This document shows positions 17,480-25,021 of a stretch of 61,400 nt of DNA, one piece after another. Source of the stretch: Phenylobacterium sp. (GTDB lineage Bacteria; Pseudomonadota; Alphaproteobacteria; Caulobacterales; Caulobacteraceae). Position 1 is the stretch's first letter; each line of letters starts with the position of its first letter. The position numbers and the translations under genes were made by a program. Under the pieces are notes generated by a model. The model was not told the DNA's origin. It saw only the letters and a program-made list of their open reading frames with translations, and did not search any database. The stretch lies in NCBI RefSeq assembly GCF_025934275.1, contig NZ_JAICYI010000011.1, positions 1 through 61,400 of the forward strand, written 5' to 3'.

Positions 17480-18207
17480 AGAACCTGCTGCGCAGCGACG
17501 GCGTCCAGGCCGCGCTCGGCTGGGCGCTCGGGACCTATCTGCGCCTGATCCTGAAGTCCGTCCGCTGGCGGCACGAGAACCTGGCCTGCGTCGAGCCGGT
17601 GCTCGCCGGCGCTTCCGGCGCGATCGCGCTCTTCTGGCACGGCCGCATTCCCCTGTGCCTGGCCACGGCGCCGCAATGGTGGCGCAAGCGCACGCGCGCC
17701 TTCGTCAGCCCTTCCGCGGACGGCGAGTTCATCGCCAAGGCGCTGGCCATGTCGGGCTTTCCGTCGATCCGCATCTCCTCGGCCAAGAAGGGCGACGCGG
17801 CCAAGGCGCGGCAGGCGGTGGCGGCGATCCGCGAGGCGGTGGCCTGGGTCTCCGACGGCGGCGCCCTGGTGGTCACTCCGGACGGGCCGCGCGGACCGAA
17901 CGAGGTGATCGCGCCCGGCGCGCTGCAGATCGCCCGCCGCTCGGGACAGCCGGTGTTCCTGATGGGCATCGCCGCCCGTCCCGCCCTGCAAATGGACACC
18001 TGGGACAGGATCATGTGGGCCGCGCCGCTCGCGAGGGGCGCCGTGGTCTGGGACGGCCCCTTGTTCGTGCCGTCCGATGCGGACGAGCGCGAAATGGACC
18101 GTCTGGTGCAGGACTGGTCGGCGCGCCTCTCGGCCGCCACGCGCCGCGCCGAGGCTCTTGTGGGGCGCGCGCCTGCATTGATCCCGGCGCCCGCCGGTGA
18201 GACATAG
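17476..18207 (+). CDS. DUF374 lysophospholipid acyltransferase-family protein
   Basis: The product has 243 residues and is membrane-associated. It shows the acyltransferase-like pattern ALFWHGRIPL (histidine box), FVSPSADGEFIA and VVTPDGPRGPNEVIAPGALQIA, typical of DUF374 proteins found next to waaA and lpxK. A role in acylating lipid A or a lipid precursor is likely from family and context, but the exact donor and acceptor are unknown. It starts at a TTG whose TTGA overlaps the stop of the ABC exporter, implying translational coupling. Confidence 0.88.
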   Translation: MKNLLRSDGVQAALGWALGTYLRLILKSVRWRHENLACVEPVLAGASGAIALFWHGRIPLCLATAPQWWRKRTRAFVSPSADGEFIAKALAMSGFPSIRISSAKKGDAAKARQAVAAIREAVAWVSDGGALVVTPDGPRGPNEVIAPGALQIARRSGQPVFLMGIAARPALQMDTWDRIMWAAPLARGAVVWDGPLFVPSDADEREMDRLVQDWSARLSAATRRAEALVGRAPALIPAPAGET

Positions 18208-18213
18208 AGCCCG

Positions 18214-19167
18214 ATGGCCGACGCGGCGACCGCACACGAGCCCCACGCCCATGGCGATCATGGCCATGACGGCCATCACCATCATCATCATGCGACGGCG
18301 GACATGGGCCGCGCCTTCGCCATCGGCATCGCCCTGAATACGATGATCGTGCTGGCGGAACTGGTGGCCGGCCTCCTGTCGTCGTCGCTCGCCCTGCTGG
18401 CGGATGCGGGGCACAACCTCTCCGACGTGCTGGCGCTGGTCTTGGCGTGGGGTGCGTCGGTGCTGGCCAAGCGAGCGCCGGCGGGGCGGCACACCTATGG
18501 TCTGCGCAAGGCCACCATCCTCGCCTCGCTCGCCAACGCCGTCGTTCTACTGGTGGCCATCGGAGCGATCGCCTCCGAATCCGTTCGCCGCTTCGCACAT
18601 CCGCAGCCGATCTCCAGCGTCATCGTGATGTGGACAGCCGGAGCCGGCGCGGTGATCAACACGGCGAGCGCCTTGCTGTTCTTCCGCGGCCGCCACGAGC
18701 TGAACGCCCGAGGCGCCTTCCTGCACATGTCGGGCGACGCCGCGGTGTCCTTCGCGGTCGTGGTGGGCGCAGGCCTCATCGCGGTGACCGGCTTCGATCG
18801 GATCGACCCGGCCCTCAGCCTGGCCATCGCAGTGGTGATCGTCGTCGGCACCTGGAGCCTGCTGCGCGACTCCTTCAATCTCGCCATGGACGCCGCGCCG
18901 CGCGAGATCGACGTGGCGGCCGTGCGCGGCTGGCTGGAGGCTCAGCCCGGCGTCGAAGAGGTCCATGACCTGCACATCTGGGCGATGAGCACCACCGAGA
19001 CGGCCTTGACCGCTCACCTGATCCGCCCCGCCAACGAAGACGGCGACGCCTTCCTGCACGCCGCCTGTGAAGAGCTGGCGCGCCGCTTCAAGATCGGGCA
19101 CGCGACCCTGCAGGTGGAGACCGACGCGGCGATGGCTTGCCGGCTCGCCGCCGCCGAGGTCGTGTGA
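18214..19167 (+). CDS. Cation diffusion facilitator (Zn/Co/Cd-type efflux), His-rich N-terminus
   Basis: This is a 317-residue inner-membrane CDF transporter that exports divalent metal in exchange for protons. The N-terminus holds a histidine-rich metal-sensing stretch at about residues 8-28. Metal-site motifs are present in two helices: ADAGHNLSDV (HxxxD) and HMSGDAAVSF (HxxxD). A cytoplasmic C-terminal domain follows with EEVHDLHIWAMS. Histidine ligands in both sites favour zinc. It lies 6 bp after the DUF374 gene and overlaps waaA by 4 bp, an uncommon insertion into a lipid A operon. Confidence 0.93.
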   Translation: MADAATAHEPHAHGDHGHDGHHHHHHATADMGRAFAIGIALNTMIVLAELVAGLLSSSLALLADAGHNLSDVLALVLAWGASVLAKRAPAGRHTYGLRKATILASLANAVVLLVAIGAIASESVRRFAHPQPISSVIVMWTAGAGAVINTASALLFFRGRHELNARGAFLHMSGDAAVSFAVVVGAGLIAVTGFDRIDPALSLAIAVVIVVGTWSLLRDSFNLAMDAAPREIDVAAVRGWLEAQPGVEEVHDLHIWAMSTTETALTAHLIRPANEDGDAFLHAACEELARRFKIGHATLQVETDAAMACRLAAAEVV

Positions 19168-20423
19168 TCCGTCCCCTGCCGCTAGCCCTCTACGGCGCGG
19201 CCACGATCCTCCTGGAGCCCCTCGCCGCGGCGCTCCTGCGTCGTCGGGCGGTGCGCGGCAAGGAGGACGCCGCGCGGCTTGGCGAGCGGCTGGGCCGCGC
19301 CAGTCGAACACGACCGACCGGGCCGCTGGTCTGGCTCCACGCCGTCAGCGTGGGTGAAAGCCTATCCCTCCTGCCGCTGATCGAGGCGCTGCGGGCCCGA
19401 CGGCCCGACCTCGTCCTGCTGGTGACCTCGCTCACCACCACCAGCGCCGAGGTGTTGGCAAGGCGCTTGCCGGATGGGGTGATCCATCAGTTCGTGCCGA
19501 TCGACACCCCGGCTGCAGCGGGGCGCTTCCTCGCCCACTGGCGGCCAGGCCTGGCGATCCTGGCCGAGGCCGAGCTCTGGCCGAACCTGATCCTGACGGC
19601 GCAACGGAAGGGGGCGCGGCTGGCGCTGGTTTCCGCACGCATGCGCCAGGACAGCGCCGCCGGCTGGGCGCGGGCGCCGGCCTCCATCAGGGCCTTGCTG
19701 CAGGCGTTCGATCTGGTCCTGCCGCAGGACTCCGCGAGCGGCGGACGACTGGCGGAGTTGGGCGCGCGCGTGGGGCCATTGTTGAACCTCAAGCTGCTCG
19801 GCGAGGCCCCGCCGGCGGACCCCGCCGAGCTCGAAGCCCTGCGGCGGAGGATCGACGGCCGCAAGTTGGTGCTGGCCGCCAGTACCCACCCCGGCGAAGA
19901 TCTGCTGGTGGCCAAGGCCGTCCGTGCGGCGGGCGCGCTCGTGATCCTCGCGCCGCGGCATCCGGAGCGCGCCCCGGAGATCGCAGCCGAGCTTGCGGCC
20001 GCGGGCGCCGCGGTCTCCCGCCGCAGCGCGGGCGAACTCCTGAGCGCGACGACCTCGGTCTATCTCGCCGACACGCTGGGCGAGCTCGGCCTCTTCCTGC
20101 GGCTCGCCGACGTGGTGGTGATGGGCGGCGGCTTCGTCGGAGGCGTCGGCGGCCACAATCCGGTGGAGGCGGCGCGGCTCGGCAAGCCGATCATCACCGG
20201 AACGCACGTGTTCAACGCCCGCGCCATCTACGACGAGATGCTGGCCGAAGCCGCCGCGGTCGAGGCGCGGGACGAGGCGGCGCTGACCCGGCACGTCGCG
20301 GGCCTGCTCGCCTATCCGGCCATCGCGCGGCGGATGGGGGAGGCCGCGCTGGATTACGCCGAGCGCCACGGCGCGGCGCTGGAGCGCGCGCTCGTCCAGC
20401 TCGAACCGCTGCTGCCGGCATGA
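19164..20423 (+). CDS. waaA: 3-deoxy-D-manno-octulosonic acid (Kdo) transferase WaaA/KdtA
   Basis: WaaA transfers Kdo from CMP-Kdo to lipid IVA at the inner leaflet of the inner membrane. The protein has 419 residues when started at the GTG at 19164, whose GTGA overlaps the upstream stop. An N-terminal membrane anchor (LPLALYGAATILLEP) is followed by HAVSVGES, ILAEAELWPNLI and the C-terminal nucleotide-sugar motif MGGGFVGGVGGHNPVEAA. It overlaps lpxK by 4 bp. The longer frame from 19137 has a basic leader and is less likely. Confidence 0.95.
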   Translation: MIRPLPLALYGAATILLEPLAAALLRRRAVRGKEDAARLGERLGRASRTRPTGPLVWLHAVSVGESLSLLPLIEALRARRPDLVLLVTSLTTTSAEVLARRLPDGVIHQFVPIDTPAAAGRFLAHWRPGLAILAEAELWPNLILTAQRKGARLALVSARMRQDSAAGWARAPASIRALLQAFDLVLPQDSASGGRLAELGARVGPLLNLKLLGEAPPADPAELEALRRRIDGRKLVLAASTHPGEDLLVAKAVRAAGALVILAPRHPERAPEIAAELAAAGAAVSRRSAGELLSATTSVYLADTLGELGLFLRLADVVVMGGGFVGGVGGHNPVEAARLGKPIITGTHVFNARAIYDEMLAEAAAVEARDEAALTRHVAGLLAYPAIARRMGEAALDYAERHGAALERALVQLEPLLPA

Positions 20424-21424
20424 AGCTGGCGACTCCGCAGTGGTGGTACGAACGAAAGCCGACGGCGCCGCGCACGCGGGCGCTCATGACGCCGCTTTCC
20501 CTGATCTGGGCGGCGGCCACGGCGCGAAGGATCGCCCGGGCGCATCCGCTCGATCCCGGCGTGCCGGTGATCTGCGTCGGCAATCTCACCCTGGGCGGCG
20601 CCGGCAAGACGCCGGTGGCGCGTGAGATCGCCCACAGGCTGGCCGCGCGCGGCCGCGTCGCGTACCTCGTCTCGCGCGGCTATGGCGGACGCCTGAAGGG
20701 CCCGGTACGGGTGGATCCGCAGCGCCACACGAGCGATGAGGTAGGCGACGAGCCGCTGATGCTGGCCGAGGACCTGCCGGTCTGGGTGTCCCGCGATCGC
20801 GCCGCGGGCGCGAGGGCCGCAGCCGCTGGCGGCGCGGAGGTCGTCGTGCTTGACGACGGGCATCAGAACCCGTCTGTCGCCAAGACGCTCTCGCTGGTCG
20901 TGGTGGACGGCGAAACCCGCGGCGGCGAGTGGCCTTTCGGCGACGGGCGGGTGTTTCCGGCCGGGCCGATGCGCGAGCCGCTGGCCGCAGGTCTGGCGCG
21001 CGCCCAGGCGGTGATCGTCCTGCTGCCGGCCGACCTGCCCGCGCCGGATCCTGAGCTGATTGCGCAGCTCGGAGACAAGCCCGTGATCATCGCCCACCTG
21101 GAGGCGGCGGCGGCCCCGCCGCGCGGCCCTCAGCTGGGCTTCGCCGGGGTCGGCAAGCCGTGGAAGGTGGAGCGGGCGCTGCGGACTGCTGGGTGCGATC
21201 TCGTCGACTTCGCCCCGCTTCCGGACCACTTTGCCTACGGCGAAGCCGCCCTGCAGCGCCTGGCCGAGCGCGCCGCGCAGTTCGGCGCCGGCCTGATCAC
21301 CACCGAGAAGGACTGGGTCCGCCTGCCGAAATCCTGGCGCACGCGCATCGCGGCTTGGCCGGTGCGGGCCCGCTTCGACGACCCGGCCGGGCTGGACGCT
21401 CTCCTGAGTCGGGCCGGGCTTTAG
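20420..21424 (+). CDS. lpxK: Tetraacyldisaccharide 4'-kinase LpxK
   Basis: LpxK phosphorylates the 4' position of the lipid A disaccharide. The 334-residue protein has the family Walker A as VGNLTLGGAGKTPVA, the SRGYGGRLKG segment right after it, the DEVGDEPLMLA catalytic stretch and VVLDDGHQNPS. The N-terminal hydrophobic segment anchors it to the inner membrane. The start overlaps waaA by ATGA. It is the last gene of the rightward lipid A/core operon; the next gene is convergent and its stop is one base away. Confidence 0.95.
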   Translation: MKLATPQWWYERKPTAPRTRALMTPLSLIWAAATARRIARAHPLDPGVPVICVGNLTLGGAGKTPVAREIAHRLAARGRVAYLVSRGYGGRLKGPVRVDPQRHTSDEVGDEPLMLAEDLPVWVSRDRAAGARAAAAGGAEVVVLDDGHQNPSVAKTLSLVVVDGETRGGEWPFGDGRVFPAGPMREPLAAGLARAQAVIVLLPADLPAPDPELIAQLGDKPVIIAHLEAAAAPPRGPQLGFAGVGKPWKVERALRTAGCDLVDFAPLPDHFAYGEAALQRLAERAAQFGAGLITTEKDWVRLPKSWRTRIAAWPVRARFDDPAGLDALLSRAGL

Positions 21425-21425
21425 G

Positions 21426-22511
21426 CTAGCCGAGCGCGCCGGCCTTCTGCGCGAAGCGCCAGCTGGCCTGGGCGAGACCGATCACCCGATCCGCCTGCTG
21501 GGCGGCATGCGGGCTGTTGGCGGTGCCGTCACGCACGCGACCCACGATCCCCTGCAGGATGCCTGCCAGTCGGAAGGTGTTGTAGGAATAGAACCAGTTG
21601 AGGTCCGGCACGCTCGAGCGGCCCGTCAGTTCGCAATAGTACGCGACCGTCTCATCCAGCGTCGGAATCCCGTGCGCCGCGAGGTCGGGGATGTGCGAAA
21701 TCGCACCGTTCACCCAGTTCATCAGCATGTAGGTGAAGTCGGCGAGCGGATCGCCGAGCGTCGAGAGCTCCCAATCCAGGACGGCGATGACCCGGGCCTC
21801 GGTCGGATGGATGACCATGTTGTCCAGCCGATAGTCGCCGTGGACGATGGAGGTGCGCTCCTGCGGCGGCAAGGTCTTCGGCAGCCACTCGATGAGCTTC
21901 TCCATCTCCGGGATGTGCTCGGTCTCCGAGGCTTTGTACTGCTTGGTCCAGCGGTCGACCTGACGGCCCATGTAATTGCCGGGCTTACCGAAATCCTCCA
22001 GGCCGATCTTCACGTAATCGGTGTTGTGCAGGTCGGCGAGCGTCTTGATCTTGGCGCGGAAGATTCCGTTGCGCTCGGCCGGCTCGTACTGCGGAAGGCT
22101 CTGGTCCCAGAGGATCCGGCCTTCCACCATCTCCATGATGTAGAACCAGGTGCCGATCACGCCATCGTCGGTGCACAGCCCATAGGTCTTGGCTACCGGA
22201 AAGCCGGTCGGATGGAGGGCGGTGATCACGCGGTATTCGCGGTCGACCGCGTGCGCCGAAGGCAGCAGCTTGCCCGGCGGCTTGCGCCTCAGCACGTACT
22301 TCTTGGCCGGCGTGATCAGCTGGTAGGTCGGATTGGATTGCCCGCCCTTGAACTTCCGCACTTCGAGCGGGCCCTCGTAGCCCGCCACATTGGCCATCAT
22401 CCACCGGTCGAGCGACGCTTCGTCGAAGCGCTGCGCCTCGGGCACCAGATCGGTCCCGGTGTTCGCCTGTTCCCGCGCCCGTTCCGCAGTGAGTTCGGTG
22501 GTCTCGGACAT
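21426..22511 (-). CDS. Aminoglycoside-phosphotransferase-fold (ACAD10/11-like) phosphotransferase
   Basis: This is a cytosolic kinase-fold protein of about 361 residues. The catalytic loop is VHGDYRLDNMVIHP and the metal-binding region is AVLDWELSTLGDPLADF; the N-terminal GGQSNPTYQL replaces the glycine-rich loop. This subgroup resembles the kinase domain fused to acyl-CoA dehydrogenases ACAD10/11, which phosphorylate hydroxyacyl-CoA. No acyl-CoA dehydrogenase is adjacent here. The start at 22511 is chosen because AGGAG lies six bases upstream; a longer frame to 22550 has none. Confidence 0.88.
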   Translation of the reverse strand: MSETTELTAERAREQANTGTDLVPEAQRFDEASLDRWMMANVAGYEGPLEVRKFKGGQSNPTYQLITPAKKYVLRRKPPGKLLPSAHAVDREYRVITALHPTGFPVAKTYGLCTDDGVIGTWFYIMEMVEGRILWDQSLPQYEPAERNGIFRAKIKTLADLHNTDYVKIGLEDFGKPGNYMGRQVDRWTKQYKASETEHIPEMEKLIEWLPKTLPPQERTSIVHGDYRLDNMVIHPTEARVIAVLDWELSTLGDPLADFTYMLMNWVNGAISHIPDLAAHGIPTLDETVAYYCELTGRSSVPDLNWFYSYNTFRLAGILQGIVGRVRDGTANSPHAAQQADRVIGLAQASWRFAQKAGALG

Positions 22512-22588
22512 GGCGCTCCTGCCCTCTGTCGTACAGTTGTTTGAAGCCACTTTACCGGGCCGCGCATCGGGCCCGCAAGGCGCGGCTC

Positions 22589-23869
22589 TCAGCCGGGCTC
22601 CCTCTGGAGCGCGCGCCAGCCGATATCCGAGCGGAAGAAGCCGTCCGGGAAGTCGATCGCCGAAACGGCCCGGTAGGCGCGATCACGCGCCGCCTGCAGG
22701 GTCGGCGCCCTGGCGCAGACGTTCAGCACCCGACCCCCGGCCGCACGAAGGCTTCCGTCGGCGTCGCGCCGGGTGCCGGCCTGGAAGACCACGATGTCGG
22801 GGCCGAAGTCGGCCTCCGCCCCGCCGATCGCGCCGCCGGCCTTCGGCGCGCCGGGATAGCCTCGCGCCGCCATGACGACGCAGATCGCCGCGGCGTCGCT
22901 CCACACCGGCGACGGCAGGTCGCAGAGGCGTCCGGAGGCGCAGGCGAGCAGGTAGGGCACGATGTCGCTCTCCAGCCTCAGCATCAGCGCCTGGCACTCG
23001 GGATCGCCGAACCGGGCGTTGAACTCCACGAGCTTCGGTCCGGCCCGGGTCGCCATGAGCTCGACGAACAGGACGCCGTGATAGGGCGCACCCTCCGCCG
23101 CGATGCCGGCGAAGGCCGGTTCGACCAGCCGGGTGCGGACCTGCTCCACGAGCTCGGGCGTGAACACCGGGGCCGGGGAATAGACGCCCATGCCGCCGGT
23201 GTTCGGCCCCTGCTCCCCGTCGAAGGCGCGCTTGTGGTCCTGCGCCCAGCCGAACAGCATCGAGGTCTCGCCGTCGCAGAGCGCGAACAGCGAGCCGATC
23301 TCGCCCTCCAGGAACTCCTCGATGACGACCCGTGCGCCCGCCGCCCCGAACCGGCCGCCGAGCGCATCATCGACGGCCGCCTCGGCTTCCGCCCGGCTCG
23401 GCGCCACCACCACGCCCTTTCCGGCGGCGAGGCCGTCGGCTTTCACCACGTAAGGCGGTGAAAAGCGATCCAGGGCCGCCTTGGCCGCCTCTGCGGTCTC
23501 GCAGACCCGATAGGCCGCGGTGGGCAGGCCGTAGCGATCGGCGAACCGCTTGGTGAAAGCCTTGGAGGACTCCAGCCGGCCGGCCGCCGCCGTCGGCCCG
23601 AAGCAGGGCACGCCTGCCGCCGTGAGCCCATCGGCCGCACCGGCCGCCACCGAGACCTCGGGGCCGAGCACGGCCAGATCCGCGCCGATCTCCCGCGCCA
23701 GGCCCACGAGCCCGTGGACGTCCGTCGCCCCGATCGCGCGGGCCTCGCAGAGCCTCGCCATGCCGGGATTGCCGGGCGCCGCGACCAGCCGCGTCAGCCG
23801 CGGCGACTGGGCGATCTTCCAGGCGAGGGCGTGCTCGCGGCCCCCGGAGCCGACCAGCAGGATGTTCAT
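22589..23869 (-). CDS. purD: Phosphoribosylamine-glycine ligase PurD
   Basis: PurD joins phosphoribosylamine and glycine with ATP in purine synthesis. The 426-residue length is normal. It has the N-terminal VGSGGREHALAWK motif, the ATP-grasp segment YVVKADGLAAGKGVVVA, EFLEGEIGSLFALCDG and the terminal NARFGDPECQALM metal-binding segment. It stands alone in the usual alphaproteobacterial manner. The upstream gene is divergent, with 115 bp between. Confidence 0.96.
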   Translation of the reverse strand: MNILLVGSGGREHALAWKIAQSPRLTRLVAAPGNPGMARLCEARAIGATDVHGLVGLAREIGADLAVLGPEVSVAAGAADGLTAAGVPCFGPTAAAGRLESSKAFTKRFADRYGLPTAAYRVCETAEAAKAALDRFSPPYVVKADGLAAGKGVVVAPSRAEAEAAVDDALGGRFGAAGARVVIEEFLEGEIGSLFALCDGETSMLFGWAQDHKRAFDGEQGPNTGGMGVYSPAPVFTPELVEQVRTRLVEPAFAGIAAEGAPYHGVLFVELMATRAGPKLVEFNARFGDPECQALMLRLESDIVPYLLACASGRLCDLPSPVWSDAAAICVVMAARGYPGAPKAGGAIGGAEADFGPDIVVFQAGTRRDADGSLRAAGGRVLNVCARAPTLQAARDRAYRAVSAIDFPDGFFRSDIGWRALQREPG

Positions 23870-23984
23870 GCCCTGAGCGCTTAGGCGGCGGCCGGCTTCA
23901 GGGTCAAGCCGTCATTCTCCTGGGGCGGGAACCTGCGCCAACCGGCGCCGTTGGTCTCTTAGGAGACGGGAGCTTCGCAACGTC

Positions 23985-24656
23985 ATGGAAATCCCCGGCC
24001 CGTCGGAGGCTGTGGAAGTCCAGCTCCGATCGCGGATTGCGGAGCTGGAGGATGCGCTTTCGGCGACCGAGGCCCGCCTGCGCGAAGTGGATCACCGCGC
24101 CCGCAACGACCTGCAGCTCGTCTGGTCCATCCTGCTCATGCAGACCCGCCGCTTGCCGGAGGGGCCGGCGCGCAAGGCGCTGCGCCGCGCGGCCGACCGC
24201 GTTGCGGCGCTGGCGGCCGCCCTGAAGCACCTCCCGCACCCCGCCGATCCGAGCCGGCTTGACGCCCAGGCGCTGCTCCGCGAACTGGTCGGGGAGATCG
24301 CCGCCGGAGCCGGCCGCCCGGACGTGCGCCTGCAGCTCGACCTCGATCCGGTGCGGGTGACGCCCGCGCAGGCCGCGCCGCTTGGGTTGATTGTCGAGGA
24401 GCTGGTGCACAACGCCCTCGGGCACGCCTTCCCCGAACGCGGGGGCCAGATCGAGATCAGCTTGCAGGAGACCGACGGCGGGGCTGCGCTGACGATCTCT
24501 GACGACGGCGTCGGCGCGGACCTCGCGACGTGCCGCTCCGGTTTCGGCATCGGTCTCGTCGAGCTGCTGTGCAAGCAGCTCAGAGCCGAGCTCGCCCTCG
24601 CGCCCGGCGCGCCGGGCGGTCTTCGCGCGGCGGTCCGCATTCCGGGGGCAAGCTGA
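23985..24656 (+). CDS. Small soluble histidine kinase (HisKA_2/HWE type)
   Basis: The protein has 223 residues and no membrane helix or recognisable sensor domain. A short coiled coil (ELEDALSATEARLREV) leads into the H-box DHRARNDLQLV with the phospho-accepting histidine at about residue 38. The ATPase domain has the N-box EELVHNALGHAF, the G1 box DDGVGAD and a glycine-rich GFGIGLVE. This H-box is typical of kinases in the alphaproteobacterial general stress and blue-light families. No response regulator is adjacent. It may be co-transcribed with the SemiSWEET gene 2 bp downstream. Confidence 0.88.
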   Translation: MEIPGPSEAVEVQLRSRIAELEDALSATEARLREVDHRARNDLQLVWSILLMQTRRLPEGPARKALRRAADRVAALAAALKHLPHPADPSRLDAQALLRELVGEIAAGAGRPDVRLQLDLDPVRVTPAQAAPLGLIVEELVHNALGHAFPERGGQIEISLQETDGGAALTISDDGVGADLATCRSGFGIGLVELLCKQLRAELALAPGAPGGLRAAVRIPGAS

Positions 24657-24658
24657 GC

Positions 24659-24949
24659 TTGCCCCTCCTGGCCAACGCGGTGGGCGTCGGAGCCGCCCTG
24701 TGCTCCATGACCAGCTTCGTGCCGCAAATCCGCAAGATCTGGCTGGAACGAGACGCCTCCTCGGTCTCCTTGCGGATGTACATCGTGACCGTGACCGGCT
24801 TCTCCCTGTGGACGGGATATGGCGTGCTGATCGGCAGCTGGGCGGTCGCGGGCTCGAACATCGTCTGCCTGCTGCTCTCGGCCGCCGTGCTGGCGCTCAA
24901 GTGGCGGTTCAGTCGCCGCGCCCGCGCCATGCGGCGCGCCGGTCTCTAG
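24659..24949 (+). CDS. SemiSWEET/PQ-loop sugar transporter
   Basis: The product of about 96 residues has three membrane helices, the size of a SemiSWEET half-transporter that dimerises to pass sugars. The PQ motif appears in SFVPQIRKIW after helix 1, followed by SSVSLRMYIV and a SLWTGYGVLIGS helix. A basic tail ends the protein. The likely start is TTG at 24659, two bases after the kinase stop; a CTG at 24653 is an alternative. The ligand is unknown. Confidence 0.82.
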   Translation: MPLLANAVGVGAALCSMTSFVPQIRKIWLERDASSVSLRMYIVTVTGFSLWTGYGVLIGSWAVAGSNIVCLLLSAAVLALKWRFSRRARAMRRAGL

Positions 24950-25021
24950 CCAGGACCTCGCGCGCGCCTTAAGCCTCTTGCCTCGCGAGCCTGCGGGCGA
25001 AAGGCTGAAGAAGGTCGGGGC

